37,209 nucleotides of DNA from CAZIBG01 sp964536985 (GTDB taxonomy: Bacteria; Patescibacteriota; Saccharimonadia; Saccharimonadales; AWTP1-31). Of the stretch, positions 15,855 through 23,706 are shown in pieces (position 1 is the stretch's first letter; every line of letters starts with the position of its first letter). The stretch is taken from the NCBI GenBank assembly GCA_964536985.1, contig CAZIBG010000008.1, positions 1 to 37,209 of the forward strand, read 5' to 3'. Both the position numbers and the translations under genes were made by a program. The notes beneath the pieces are model-generated. The model did not search any database. It worked only from the letters and a program-made list of their open reading frames with translations, and was not told the origin of the DNA.

Positions 15855-16268
15855 ATGTTAATGCCTAAACGAACGAAATTCCGAAAGGTACGCAAAGGCC
15901 GAATTACCGGTGTTGCTACCAGCGGCAATTACATTGCCTTCGGTGACTTCGCCCTCCAGAGCCTTGGCTCTGAGCGAATCACTAGCCGCCAGATCGAAGC
16001 AAGTCGTCAAGCGATGACTCGTTACATCAAGCGTGGTGGTAAAATCTGGATCCGCATCTTCCCACATACTCCAGTGACTCGTAAGCCACAGGACGTAAAA
16101 ATGGGTAGCGGTAAAGGTAACCCAGAATTCTTCGTAGCCAAGGTTCGCCCTGGCACCATCCTGTTCGAAATGCAGGGTGTAAGCGAAGAGGTAGCCCGCG
16201 AAGCAATGCGCCTCGCAAGCCATAAACTACCAATCAAGACTAAATTCTTGGTTAAGGACGAGGCATAA
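15855..16268 (+). CDS. rplP: 50S ribosomal protein L16 (uL16)
   Basis: Organises the A and P tRNA sites of the large subunit. 137 residues, canonical: MLMPKRTKFRKVRKGR, FGDFALQSLGSERITSRQIEASRQAMTRYIKRGGKIWIRIFPHTPVT, MGSGKGNPEFFVAKVRPGTILFEM and AMRLASHKLPIKTKF. The first ATG is chosen because MLMPKRT is the usual N terminus. Confidence 0.97.
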   Translation: MLMPKRTKFRKVRKGRITGVATSGNYIAFGDFALQSLGSERITSRQIEASRQAMTRYIKRGGKIWIRIFPHTPVTRKPQDVKMGSGKGNPEFFVAKVRPGTILFEMQGVSEEVAREAMRLASHKLPIKTKFLVKDEA

Positions 16269-16272
16269 AGAA

Positions 16273-16473
16273 ATGAAGATGATAGATATCCGTAAACAAA
16301 CCACCGCAGACTTGGCTACCGAGAGTACCAAGCTCCGCGATGAGATCGCAGAATTGCGCCGACGCGTACATATGGGCGAACTTAATAATGTTCGTGCAAT
16401 CCGCGCTAAGCGTAAAGACCTAGCCCGCGTGCTCACGATTCTCGGTGAAAAACTATTGAAGGAGAGCGCATAA
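16273..16473 (+). CDS. rpmC: 50S ribosomal protein L29 (uL29)
   Basis: Helical-hairpin protein near the tunnel exit. 66 residues with MIDIRKQTTADLATESTKLRDEIAELRRRVHMG and NNVRAIRAKRKDLARVLTILGEK. Normal size. The end LKESA contains AAGGAG, the rpsQ ribosome site; TAATG overlap. An ATG two codons later is a possible alternative start. Confidence 0.95.
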   Translation: MKMIDIRKQTTADLATESTKLRDEIAELRRRVHMGELNNVRAIRAKRKDLARVLTILGEKLLKESA

Positions 16474-16841
16474 TGGCTAAAACACTTATTGGCGTCGTAG
16501 TCTCAGATAAAACCGATAAAACTATCGTTGTATCTGTGCAGACCCACAAAACACACCCGTTATATCGAAAAGCATATAACACCAACAAAAAGTTCATGGC
16601 TCACGACGAGAAGAACGAAGCTAAGCATGGTGACACCGTTGTCATTAGCGAAACTCGACCACTCAGCGCCCGTAAGCGCCACACACTCGATAAAATTGTC
16701 GAACGTGCAGCAATTACACAGGCCGAATCAGTCGAAGCAGTTACTGCAGAGCCTGTAGTCGAAGCCAAGGTTAAGCTTCCTAATGTCAAGAAAGCGAAAG
16801 CCGAAGATGACAGTTCTGATTCAGAAGGGGAGAAAGCTTAA
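16473..16841 (+). CDS. rpsQ: 30S ribosomal protein S17 (uS17) with long acidic C-terminal tail
   Basis: Primary 16S rRNA binder. 122 residues against about 85 for most bacteria. Core: LIGVVVSDKTDKTIVVSV, HPLYRKAYNTNKKFMAHDEKNEAKHGDTVVISETRPLSARKRHTL. The extra 35-40 residues are Ala/Val/Glu-rich and end in an acidic DDSSDSEGEK stretch whose GGGGAG supplies the rplN ribosome site. The tail looks disordered. Confidence 0.95.
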   Translation: MAKTLIGVVVSDKTDKTIVVSVQTHKTHPLYRKAYNTNKKFMAHDEKNEAKHGDTVVISETRPLSARKRHTLDKIVERAAITQAESVEAVTAEPVVEAKVKLPNVKKAKAEDDSSDSEGEKA

Positions 16842-17209
16842 TGATCCAACAAGAATCACGACTTGGTGTTTGCGATAACAGCGGCGCCAAAGAAATCCTT
16901 TGTATCCGCGTTCTTGGCGGAACCCGTAGGCGCTATGCGCATGTTGGCGATGTAATCGTTGCAACCGTAAAACAAGCTAACCCACAGGGTAACGTTAAGA
17001 AGAAGACTGTTGTCCGAGCCGTAATCGTTCGAACCAAAAACGCTATCAAGCGTAAAGATGGTTCAACTATTCGTTTCGACGACAACGCAGCCGTCATCAT
17101 TGGTGACGACAAATTACCTAAAGCAACTCGTATCTTCGGTCCCGTTCCCCGCGAACTCCGTGATATGGGTTACGCGAAGATCATATCCCTCGCACCGGAG
17201 GTCCTATAA
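16841..17209 (+). CDS. rplN: 50S ribosomal protein L14 (uL14)
   Basis: Intersubunit-bridge protein. 122 residues, the family's exact length. MIQQESRLGVCDNSGAKEILCIRVLGG, GDVIVATVKQANP, RAVIVRTK, RFDDNAAVII and FGPVPRELRDMGYAKIISLAPEVL are canonical. Overlaps neighbours by one base at each end. Confidence 0.97.
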   Translation: MIQQESRLGVCDNSGAKEILCIRVLGGTRRRYAHVGDVIVATVKQANPQGNVKKKTVVRAVIVRTKNAIKRKDGSTIRFDDNAAVIIGDDKLPKATRIFGPVPRELRDMGYAKIISLAPEVL

Positions 17210-17568
17210 TGTTTAATCCACGTACAAAACTATCAACCGTTAAAACCGTTTTCAAGATCCGTCTTAAAAAAGACGATGTTGTTGTGGTCCGTGCTGGAAA
17301 GTACAAAGGCCAGACTGGTAAGGTTGTGGCGACTCATCCGAGCACCAATAAAGTCACCGTTGAGGGAATCAACATTGTTAAGAAGGCAATGAAGCCAAAC
17401 AAACAATATCCTCAAGGTGGAATCATCCCAATCACTAAGCCAATTGATGTATCTAAGGTCGGAATCATCGACCCAAGCACCAAGAAAGCTAGTCGTATTA
17501 GTTACAAGCTCGATAAAGAAGGCAAGAAAACTCGCGTCTTCACTCAGAGTGGAAAGGAGATCAAGTAA
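17209..17568 (+). CDS. rplX: 50S ribosomal protein L24 (uL24)
   Basis: Assembly-initiator protein with a KOW fold. 119 residues: FKIRLKKDDVVVVRAGKYKGQTGKVVATHPSTNKVTVEGINIVKKAMKP then GGIIPITKPIDVSKVGIIDPSTKKASRI. About ten extra residues precede the usual start; the ATG at 17209 overlaps the rplN stop and has GGAGG at good distance, so it is kept. Ends GKEIK with the embedded AAGGAG for rplE. Confidence 0.96.
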   Translation: MFNPRTKLSTVKTVFKIRLKKDDVVVVRAGKYKGQTGKVVATHPSTNKVTVEGINIVKKAMKPNKQYPQGGIIPITKPIDVSKVGIIDPSTKKASRISYKLDKEGKKTRVFTQSGKEIK

Positions 17569-18182
17569 TGGCTACTGCAGAAAAAACTACCGCCAAGACT
17601 AAGACAGCAACAAGCACCTATGTCGCACGTCTAAAAGATCTCTATAACACACAGTACGCTGCTGAACTGATGAAAGAACTCGGACTTAAGAACGTTAACC
17701 AACTACCACGACTCGAGAAAATCGTTGTCAACGTAGGATTGGGACGTGCTAAAGACGACAAGAAAATCATCGAGACCAGCAAGAACACTATTCGTAAGAT
17801 CACTGCTCAAGAACCAATCGAAACCATCGCTAAGAACTCCATTGCTGGATTCAAACTACGTGAAGGTAACAAAATTGGTCTTAAGGTAACCCTCCGTGGA
17901 AACCGTATGTACGAATTTGCTGATCGCGTAATCAACATCGTACTTCCTCGACTACGTGACTTCCATGGCGTCAAGGCAGGTGCATTTGATAAGTCTGGCA
18001 ACTACAGCCTTGGCTTTGTTGATCAGTCAGTCTTCCCTGAGTTGACCTTCGAAGAAACTACTACTGCCCATGGTTTACAGGTTGTGTTTGTTGTCCGTGC
18101 TCAAGAAGCTGAGCATTCACGCGCCTTACTAACCAAGCTTGGTATGCCATTCGAAAAGACTAACGAGAAGGAGGCCAAGTAA
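17568..18182 (+). CDS. rplE: 50S ribosomal protein L5 (uL5)
   Basis: Binds 5S rRNA and contacts P-site tRNA. 204 residues; the first 20 form a Lys/Thr/Ala-rich extension before RLKDLYNTQYAAELMKELG. Then LPRLEKIVVNVGLG, AGFKLREGNKIGLKVTLRGNRMYEF, LPRLRDFHGVKAGAFDKSGNYSLGF. Ends EKEAK with AAGGAGG for rpsN. Confidence 0.97.
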   Translation: MATAEKTTAKTKTATSTYVARLKDLYNTQYAAELMKELGLKNVNQLPRLEKIVVNVGLGRAKDDKKIIETSKNTIRKITAQEPIETIAKNSIAGFKLREGNKIGLKVTLRGNRMYEFADRVINIVLPRLRDFHGVKAGAFDKSGNYSLGFVDQSVFPELTFEETTTAHGLQVVFVVRAQEAEHSRALLTKLGMPFEKTNEKEAK

Positions 18183-18451
18183 TGGCACGAAAATCAAACA
18201 TTGCGCGTGACCTAAAGCGCCAGAAAATGATCGTAAAATTTGCAGCCAAGCGTGCAGAACTTAAAAAGATGGGCGACCTCGAAGGCCTCCACTTGTTACC
18301 ACGTAACTCTTCTCCAACTCGTTGGAAGAACCGTTGTATCGAGACTGGACGACCACATGCGTACATGCGTACCTTTGGTCTATCCCGTATCTCATTCCGA
18401 GAACATGCAAGCAAGGGCGAAATCCCTGGTGTAACGAAAGCGAGCTGGTAA
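18182..18451 (+). CDS. rpsN: 30S ribosomal protein S14 (uS14), zinc-free type
   Basis: 89 residues, the long cysteine-motif-free form (E. coli type) rather than the 61-residue zinc-ribbon form. MARKSNIARDLKRQKMIVKFAAKRAELKKM, LPRNSSPTRWKNRCIETGRPHAYMRTFGLSRISFREHASKGEIPGVTKASW. There is one Cys and no C-x2-C pair, so no zinc site. One base before rpsH. Confidence 0.96.
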   Translation: MARKSNIARDLKRQKMIVKFAAKRAELKKMGDLEGLHLLPRNSSPTRWKNRCIETGRPHAYMRTFGLSRISFREHASKGEIPGVTKASW

Positions 18452-18452
18452 G

Positions 18453-18854
18453 ATGTCTACAACTTCAACCGATCCAATCGCAGATATGCTTTCAAGAATT
18501 CGTAACGCAATCGCTGTACGAAAGACAGAAGTACTTCTGCCACATAGCAAAGTTAAAGAATCTGTTGCAAGCCTCTTGCAAGAGAACAACTTTATCGACC
18601 GTGTAACTGTTTCTGATGCTAGCATCGGCAAGACATTACACGTCACCATTAATGGCGAATCAAGCAACGCCCGTATTACCGAGATCAAGCGTCTTAGTAC
18701 TCCAGGTCGTCGCTACTACGTCAGTTCAAAAGAAATCCCTACCGTTAAAAGCGGCCGTGGTATCGTTATTGTCTCTACCAGCAAAGGTATGATGACAGGA
18801 ACCGAAGCCAAGGCAGCTGGTATCGGTGGCGAATTAATCTGTAAGGTATATTAA
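18453..18854 (+). CDS. rpsH: 30S ribosomal protein S8 (uS8)
   Basis: Central-domain 16S rRNA binder; in E. coli it also represses the spc operon. 133 residues, normal: DPIADMLSRIRNAIAVRKTEVLLPHSKVKESVASLLQ, RRYYVSSKEIPTVKSGRGIVIVSTSKGMMTGTEAKAAGIGGELICKVY. Confidence 0.97.
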   Translation: MSTTSTDPIADMLSRIRNAIAVRKTEVLLPHSKVKESVASLLQENNFIDRVTVSDASIGKTLHVTINGESSNARITEIKRLSTPGRRYYVSSKEIPTVKSGRGIVIVSTSKGMMTGTEAKAAGIGGELICKVY

Positions 18855-18855
18855 T

Positions 18856-19395
18856 ATGAGTCGCGTAGGTAAATCACCAATCACAGTTCCCTCGGGAGTT
18901 TCAGTAACGATTGCAGACGATGCAATCACTGTTTCCGGCTCTAAGGGCACTCTAAGCCAGTTCACCATGCCAGACATCACTGTCGCGCAAGAGGGTGAAC
19001 AAATCATCGTCACACGTGCTAATGACGAGCCTAAGATCCGTGCTAAGCACGGTCTTATGCGAGCCCTGATCAACAACATGGTTGTTGGCGTAACCGAAGG
19101 TTTCAGCAAGAAACTTGAAATCAACGGTGTAGGTTTTCGTGTTGCACAGCAAGGTACTGACCTAAAACTTAATCTTGGCTTCAGCCATGATGTTATCTAT
19201 AAGGTTCCTGCTGGCGTAACAACAACTATCGAAGGTACTAACATTACTGTATCCGGCATCAGCCGACAGCAGGTTGGTCAAGTTGCAGCAGAAATCCGAG
19301 CTCTCAAAAAGCCTGAGCCATATAAAGGCAAGGGAATTAAGTACGCAGACGAACGCATTATCCGCAAGTCTGGTAAGTCAGGTAAGGATAAATAA
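18856..19395 (+). CDS. rplF: 50S ribosomal protein L6 (uL6)
   Basis: Near the sarcin-ricin loop where the GTPases bind. 179 residues: MSRVGKSPITVPSGV, SGSKGTLSQF, TEGFSKKLEINGVGFRV, LNLGFSHDVIYKVPAGV, and the C-terminal KKPEPYKGKGIKYADERIIRKSGKSGKDK. Canonical length and motifs. Confidence 0.97.
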   Translation: MSRVGKSPITVPSGVSVTIADDAITVSGSKGTLSQFTMPDITVAQEGEQIIVTRANDEPKIRAKHGLMRALINNMVVGVTEGFSKKLEINGVGFRVAQQGTDLKLNLGFSHDVIYKVPAGVTTTIEGTNITVSGISRQQVGQVAAEIRALKKPEPYKGKGIKYADERIIRKSGKSGKDK

Positions 19396-19397
19396 TC

Positions 19398-19751
19398 ATG
19401 AATCGTCTCGTTAAAAAAGTACAGAATCTTGCACAGCGAAAAGGCCGTGTCCGCTCTACCGTTATCGGTACACAAGAACGACCTCGCCTGACGGTAACTA
19501 TCAGCAACAAACACATCATTGCCCAGGTAATCGATGATTCTACTTCTAAGACACTTGCATATGCTACAACCGTTGGTTCAAAAGCAGCAGGGACTATGAA
19601 GGAAAAAGCCGAAGTAATTGGTGCCGAAATTGCTAAGAAAGCTAAGACAGCTAAGGTAACCAAAGTTGTGTTCGACCGAAATGGCCGACTATACCACGGT
19701 CGCGTTCAAGCTCTTGCTGATAGCGCACGTAAGAACGGATTGGAATTCTAA
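19398..19751 (+). CDS. rplR: 50S ribosomal protein L18 (uL18)
   Basis: Binds 5S rRNA with L5. 117 residues: KVQNLAQRKGRVRSTVIGTQERPRLTVTISNKHIIAQVIDDSTSKTLAYATT, VIGAEIAKKAKTAKVTKVVFDRNGRLYHGRVQALADSARKNGLEF. Canonical. One base before rpsE. Confidence 0.97.
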   Translation: MNRLVKKVQNLAQRKGRVRSTVIGTQERPRLTVTISNKHIIAQVIDDSTSKTLAYATTVGSKAAGTMKEKAEVIGAEIAKKAKTAKVTKVVFDRNGRLYHGRVQALADSARKNGLEF

Positions 19752-19752
19752 T

Positions 19753-20445
19753 ATGAACAATGATCAAAAACCAGCATCAACCGGTCCAGCAGCAGCTGCA
19801 CGTCCAGGACAAGTTTCACCTCAACAGGGAAGAGACAATCGTGGTCGTGATAACCGCAACCGACGTGATCAGCCACAGGAAGAAAAGCAGTTCGACGAAC
19901 GAATTGTTAACATCGACCGTGTAGCTCGTGTAGTTAAAGGTGGACGACGATTCCGTTTCCGCGCCCTCGCCGTTGTCGGTGATCGCAAAAGCAAAGTCGG
20001 AATCGGTTCAGCCAAAGGTGCTGACGTTACCGCAGCCGTAGCAAAAGCTATGGAAGTTGCTAAAAAGAACATGGTAACCGTACACCTTTACAAAGGCACT
20101 CTTCCTCACGAAGCAAGCGCTAAAGTCAGTGGCGCCAACATCCTTATTAAGCCAGCAAGTCCTGGTACCGGTCTTATTGCCGGTGGTGTTGTACGAACTG
20201 TTCTAGAAGTTGCAGGTGTTAAAAACGCCCTCAGCAAGTCTCTTGGTTCAACTAATAAGACTAACACTGCCTATGCAACACTTGCAGCAATGCAAAGCAT
20301 TGAGCCGGCTAAAAACTGGGTAACCAGTAGTGCTGTCGCTAAATCTGCTGCACGCAAGAACGCTAAAAAAGCAGTTGCCGATGTAGCCGATGTTAAATCA
20401 GAAGCTACAGCCAAAAAAGCCGCACCAAAGAAGGAGACTAAATAA
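19753..20445 (+). CDS. rpsE: 30S ribosomal protein S5 (uS5) with extended tails
   Basis: Accuracy and mRNA-entry protein. The ATG at 19753, one base after rplR, gives 230 residues against about 167 in E. coli. About 45 residues at the N terminus are Gln/Arg/Asn/Pro-rich (RDNRGRDNRNRRDQPQEE) and look disordered. The core has VNIDRVARVVKGGRRFRFRALAVVGD, GSAKGADVTAAVAKAMEVAKKNM, GLIAGGVVRTVLEVAGV and KSLGSTNKTNTAYATLAAM. An Ala/Lys tail ends PKKETK with the ribosome site of rplO. An upstream extension of the frame into rplR is not the start. rpmD, normally next, is absent. Confidence 0.96.
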   Translation: MNNDQKPASTGPAAAARPGQVSPQQGRDNRGRDNRNRRDQPQEEKQFDERIVNIDRVARVVKGGRRFRFRALAVVGDRKSKVGIGSAKGADVTAAVAKAMEVAKKNMVTVHLYKGTLPHEASAKVSGANILIKPASPGTGLIAGGVVRTVLEVAGVKNALSKSLGSTNKTNTAYATLAAMQSIEPAKNWVTSSAVAKSAARKNAKKAVADVADVKSEATAKKAAPKKETK

Positions 20446-20915
20446 TGAGTTTTAACAACCTACAAGTCGCCTCCAAGAAAAACGCCAAGCGTGTTGGTCG
20501 TGGTATCTCCGCTGGTCAGGGTAAAACTGCTGGTCGTGGTACCAAAGGACAAAAAGCACGTGCTGGTTTTAGCCAACGCCCAGGATTCGAAGGTGGTCAA
20601 AACCCTCTTATGCAGCGTTTTCCTAAACTCCGTGGATTTACATCTCACCGAACACCACCAGAAGTTGTCTACACCGGCGACCTCGATGCACTCGGTGCTA
20701 CCGTCGACAACAAAGCTTTGGCAGAAGCCAAGCTCGTTACTAGCGCACACGTACGTGTAAAGCTCGTCGTTAAGGGTGAACTTACCAAGAAGCATGCCGT
20801 TTCTTTGCAAGCAGCAAGCAAGACAGCGATCGCAGCTATTGAAAAAGCTGGTGGAACTTTCACTGCAGTCGAACAAGTCAAACGACTTACAACCAAAATC
20901 AAAGAAGACAAATAG
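20445..20915 (+). CDS. rplO: 50S ribosomal protein L15 (uL15)
   Basis: Late-assembly large-subunit protein. 156 residues: KNAKRVGRGISAGQGKTAGRGTKGQKARAGFSQRPGFEGGQNPLMQRFPKLRGF, LVVKGELTKKHAVSLQAASKTAIAAIEKAGGT. It follows rpsE with a one-base overlap and no rpmD between. Last gene before the structured region and the secY promoter. Confidence 0.97.
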   Translation: MSFNNLQVASKKNAKRVGRGISAGQGKTAGRGTKGQKARAGFSQRPGFEGGQNPLMQRFPKLRGFTSHRTPPEVVYTGDLDALGATVDNKALAEAKLVTSAHVRVKLVVKGELTKKHAVSLQAASKTAIAAIEKAGGTFTAVEQVKRLTTKIKEDK

Positions 20916-20929
20916 CCAATAAGGGCTGA

Positions 20930-21022
20930 CCAACGGCCCCTTACTCATGCAGAGTCCTGACTCGCTGCCCGAAACGTATTCGTTTCGCAGCTCGTGCGGA
21001 TGCAATCGAAAGGGGCTGTTGG
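20930..21022 (+). ncRNA. Candidate structured RNA element between rplO and secY
   Basis: A 13-position closing helix, CCAACGGCCCCTT (20930-20942) with AAGGGGCTGTTGG (21010-21022), one G-U only, encloses further hairpins. GAGT/ACTC spans 20952-20963. A long hairpin, GCTG/CAGC plus CGAAACG-TATT-CGTTTCG, spans 20964-20991 with a CC bulge. TGCA elements flank these. GGGC at 20922-20925 can alternatively pair with GCCC of the closing helix, so the structure may switch. No T-run follows, so it is not a plain terminator. Possible attenuator, processing site or small RNA; class not recognised. Confidence 0.55.
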
Positions 21023-21049
21023 CCAACCTGACTTTGGTTAAATTGAATC

Positions 21050-21058
21050 TGATATACT
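21050..21058 (+). promoter_or_regulatory. Extended -10 promoter of secY
   Basis: TG-A-TATACT (21050-21058) with only a weak upstream -35. Start expected near 21065, about 16 bases before the ATG, with AAGGA as ribosome site in the short leader. Confidence 0.6.
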
Positions 21059-21080
21059 AGGGGACAAGGAAGTACAAAAC

Positions 21081-22598
21081 ATGAGTTGGAAGACAATCTG
21101 GGGATCATTAAAGAGTGCTGACATGCGAAAACGTATTTTGACTGTTCTCGGAATGCTTCTAGTATTCCGTATTTTTGCTCACATTCCACTACCGCTCAGT
21201 GACCCTAAGACACTCAAGCAAATCCTCGAGAACGTCTTCGCCTCTAAAGACTCACCACAGATCTTTAGTTTTATTAACGTCCTCTCTGGTGGAGCACTCG
21301 CTAACTTATCAATCATGCTTGTCGGTATGGGGCCATACATTAACGCCTCGATCATCTTGCAACTCCTCACTAAAGCAATTCCGAGTCTTGAAGCACTCAA
21401 CAAAGAAGGTGAATTTGGTCGTAAGAAGATCAACCAATACACTCGTCTTCTGTCATTACCTTTAGCAATCGTACAATCAATCGGTGCCATCTATCTTGTC
21501 CGACAATCTGCCTCGAGCATTGGAGGCCTTGGTGACATCACCGCAAATACTTCTATGGCGCAGTGGGTCCTAATGGTGGCCGCTCTTACTGGTGGCTCAA
21601 TGATCCTGATGTGGCTTGGAGAACTCATCACCGAACAGAGTATTGGTAACGGTATCTCATTGATCATCACCGTAGGTATTGTCAGTAGCTTGCCAGCAAC
21701 TGTGGGCAGTCTAATCAGTAGTGTAGTGACCGATCAGAACAAATGGAACATCTTCGGTAAACAGCTACCGATTGATAAGAAGGGCTTGATCTATTCCCTG
21801 ATAATCGTTGCCATCGTGACAGTCTTAACCATCATCATCGTTAAGCTCAACGAGGCATCTAGAAAGATCACCGTTAACTATGCTAAGCGTGTACAGGGAA
21901 ACCGCACATATGGAGGTGTAACAACAATACTTCCCGTAAAACTTATTACAGCCGGAGTAGTTCCTATTATCTTTGCAGTTGCGTTCCTGAGCGTACCAAG
22001 CTTTGCTGGCCAGCTAATGGCTGGGTCCAGTAGTGCACGACTACAAAGCATTGGCTCAGACCTCGTACAGTGGTTCCAGCAACCATCTCAGCAGACTTTC
22101 CAGCAGGGTGGCTTCACGCCATTCATATATCCACTGGTGTACTTCTTCCTGGTATTTGTCTTTACCTTCTTCTATACCAACATAACCTTTAACTCAAAGG
22201 AAATCGCCGAAAACTTGCAGAAGCAAGGCGGCTTCATCGACGGCGTACGTGCTGGTAATCAAACAGAAAAGTATCTAGGTAAAGTCGTTAACCGCCTAAC
22301 ATTGTTCGGTGCATTCGCGCTTGGTTTCCTAGCCCTACTACCCATACTTGGTCAGAAGTTCCTCAGCAGCAACATCAGCCTAGGTGGTACAAGCATACTC
22401 ATCCTAGTGTCGGTTGCGCTAGAAACGCTCCGACAGATCGAATCTCGTGCCTTAATGGCCACATATGATCAGTACGAGGCTCCAGAGTTCTTCTACGACG
22501 TATCGGCCCCAGTGTCTGCCGCAGAAGGTGGCCGCATACTTCGTTACATCCCTCGACCAAGAGTTCCAGAAAAACTCCGTCGCAATAAAAAGAAATAG
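21081..22598 (+). CDS. secY: Preprotein translocase subunit SecY
   Basis: Channel of the Sec translocon in the cytoplasmic membrane. 505 residues, longer than E. coli SecY (443), the excess being in loops and between the last helices. Visible: MRKRILTVLGMLLVFRIFAHIPLP (TM1), INVLSGGALANLSIMLVGMGPYINASIILQLL (plug and TM2), EFGRKKINQYTRLL, GNGISLIITVGIV, KRVQGNRTYGGVTTILPVKLITAGVVPIIFA, FYTNITFNSKEIAENLQKQGGFIDGVRAG and the C-terminal ALETLRQIESRALMATYD. It ends the spc cluster; adk and map, which often follow, are absent here. Confidence 0.97.
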   Translation: MSWKTIWGSLKSADMRKRILTVLGMLLVFRIFAHIPLPLSDPKTLKQILENVFASKDSPQIFSFINVLSGGALANLSIMLVGMGPYINASIILQLLTKAIPSLEALNKEGEFGRKKINQYTRLLSLPLAIVQSIGAIYLVRQSASSIGGLGDITANTSMAQWVLMVAALTGGSMILMWLGELITEQSIGNGISLIITVGIVSSLPATVGSLISSVVTDQNKWNIFGKQLPIDKKGLIYSLIIVAIVTVLTIIIVKLNEASRKITVNYAKRVQGNRTYGGVTTILPVKLITAGVVPIIFAVAFLSVPSFAGQLMAGSSSARLQSIGSDLVQWFQQPSQQTFQQGGFTPFIYPLVYFFLVFVFTFFYTNITFNSKEIAENLQKQGGFIDGVRAGNQTEKYLGKVVNRLTLFGAFALGFLALLPILGQKFLSSNISLGGTSILILVSVALETLRQIESRALMATYDQYEAPEFFYDVSAPVSAAEGGRILRYIPRPRVPEKLRRNKKK

Positions 22599-22622
22599 CC
22601 ACACTTGGTGCAGCTATTTCTT
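22590..22622. terminator. Terminator between convergent secY (+) and the LAATG protein gene (-)
   Basis: AAGAAATAGC (22590-22599) pairs with GCTATTTCTT (22613-22622). On the minus strand the stem is followed by TTTTTATT, a good intrinsic terminator for the minus-strand gene. On the plus strand the T-tract is poor. The left arm overlaps the secY stop codon. Confidence 0.75.
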
Positions 22623-22638
22623 AGTTAAACTTTTCGTA

Positions 22639-23706
22639 TTACGCTTTAACGCGGGCCAACGTAAGTTGCTTGATCTCGTTCACTCGTCTTGTGAGCATCG
22701 CCATTCCGCCTACGGCCAGCATAGCTACAGACAAGCCAACCATCGATTCCACATTAACACCAGTAGCCGCTAGTTCGCGAGTAATGTTGGTCGCCGGAAC
22801 CAATCGAACCTCTTGAATAGCAGTGGTTGTGGTTTCCTGCGGCACAAATAGCTCTTGTGCCGGGACCGTAGATGTAGTCTCTGGAACAGAAGTTGTTGTC
22901 TCGGGAACTGGAACCGTCGTTGGAGGCGTAGTGGTCGTGGTTTCCTTAGGGATAGTAGTAGAAGTGGTACTTGTTGTAGAGGTAGTAGATGTAGTTGTGG
23001 ATGTAGGAGTAGGAACTTCTTTCTCGCAAACATCAATTGTGAATGCGCCACGGTAACTCCTCATGTCATCGCTAACATTACGGGTAACCTCGCCGTTATC
23101 TGTGGCCTCATTGAGTACATCTACGGCATCGACAATTGGCAGGCCTGATACATCTTTACCTTCGGTGTCGGCTTCTTCAATCCAACCGATATCAAATGTT
23201 CCACTAGGAAGATTCGGGATAACTACTGTTTTGCCTCCAGCGAGCTCCATTCGAAACAATTCGCTTCCGGACTTAAGCCCCCATGTAACCGTCTCGTCTC
23301 CGGATCCAGCTCGTGCCGTTGTGGTCAATTCTACGCTATTGCTAGACTCTCCGGTAACTGGATCGCAGACAGTAGTCACTTTGACCGTACCACCTTGGTG
23401 GAATCGAAGGGTATCGTCTTCACCAACTTTGCCGTCACCATTTACATCATAGCCCGCAGGTGCCCCCGAGTAATCAGGCTGGCCTGTAGAATCAAGGCCC
23501 AGTACAACGGTTTCTGTATTTGTATAATAACCAACTTCTTGGGTCTCAAGTGTAGTTCCAGTTTCAGCAACTAATTGCTCTATAGGCGTCACTTCGGCTT
23601 CGGCCATCAATCGTGCGACAACTGCTTGATCAGCAGAGCTTTGATTGGGGTTTACGTTTTCCAGGGCCTTTAACATTGCATCTGGATTAATTTCTAGTAC
23701 TTCCAT
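22639..23706 (-). CDS. Thr-rich cell-surface protein with LAATG sortase-like C-terminal anchor
   Basis: 355 residues, not a named family. Order: an acidic helical N terminus (about 1-60) without a signal peptide; a region around 87-98 reading DVNGDGKVGEDD, an EF-hand or dockerin-like calcium loop; a beta-rich domain to about 225 with a single Cys pair (VCDP, DVCEK); a low-complexity Thr/Ser/Pro stalk (about 228-290); then LAATG at 312-316, a hydrophobic segment (MVGLSVAMLAVGGMAML) and an Arg/Lys tail. This is the layout of sortase-anchored proteins; LAxTG is the motif of actinobacterial class E sortases. The missing signal peptide is odd, and in-frame sequence upstream meets a stop with no better start. 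AAGGAG lies 5 bases before the ATG. Confidence 0.85.
   Translation of the reverse strand: MEVLEINPDAMLKALENVNPNQSSADQAVVARLMAEAEVTPIEQLVAETGTTLETQEVGYYTNTETVVLGLDSTGQPDYSGAPAGYDVNGDGKVGEDDTLRFHQGGTVKVTTVCDPVTGESSNSVELTTTARAGSGDETVTWGLKSGSELFRMELAGGKTVVIPNLPSGTFDIGWIEEADTEGKDVSGLPIVDAVDVLNEATDNGEVTRNVSDDMRSYRGAFTIDVCEKEVPTPTSTTTSTTSTTSTTSTTIPKETTTTTPPTTVPVPETTTSVPETTSTVPAQELFVPQETTTTAIQEVRLVPATNITRELAATGVNVESMVGLSVAMLAVGGMAMLTRRVNEIKQLTLARVKA

Noticed and set aside
19666..19752. Upstream extension of S5 into rplR
   Set aside because: The ATG at 19753 lies one base after the rplR stop, as elsewhere in this operon; the extension is rplR in another frame.
20460..21026. 188-codon minus-strand ORF opposite rplO and the structured region
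   Set aside because: Antisense shadow of rplO; composition is rich in Ser, Cys and Phe, typical of reverse-frame translation.
22823..23148. Plus-strand ORFs opposite the Thr-rich stalk
   Set aside because: They are the reverse complement of Thr codon repeats, giving Val-, Gly- or Arg-rich low-complexity products.
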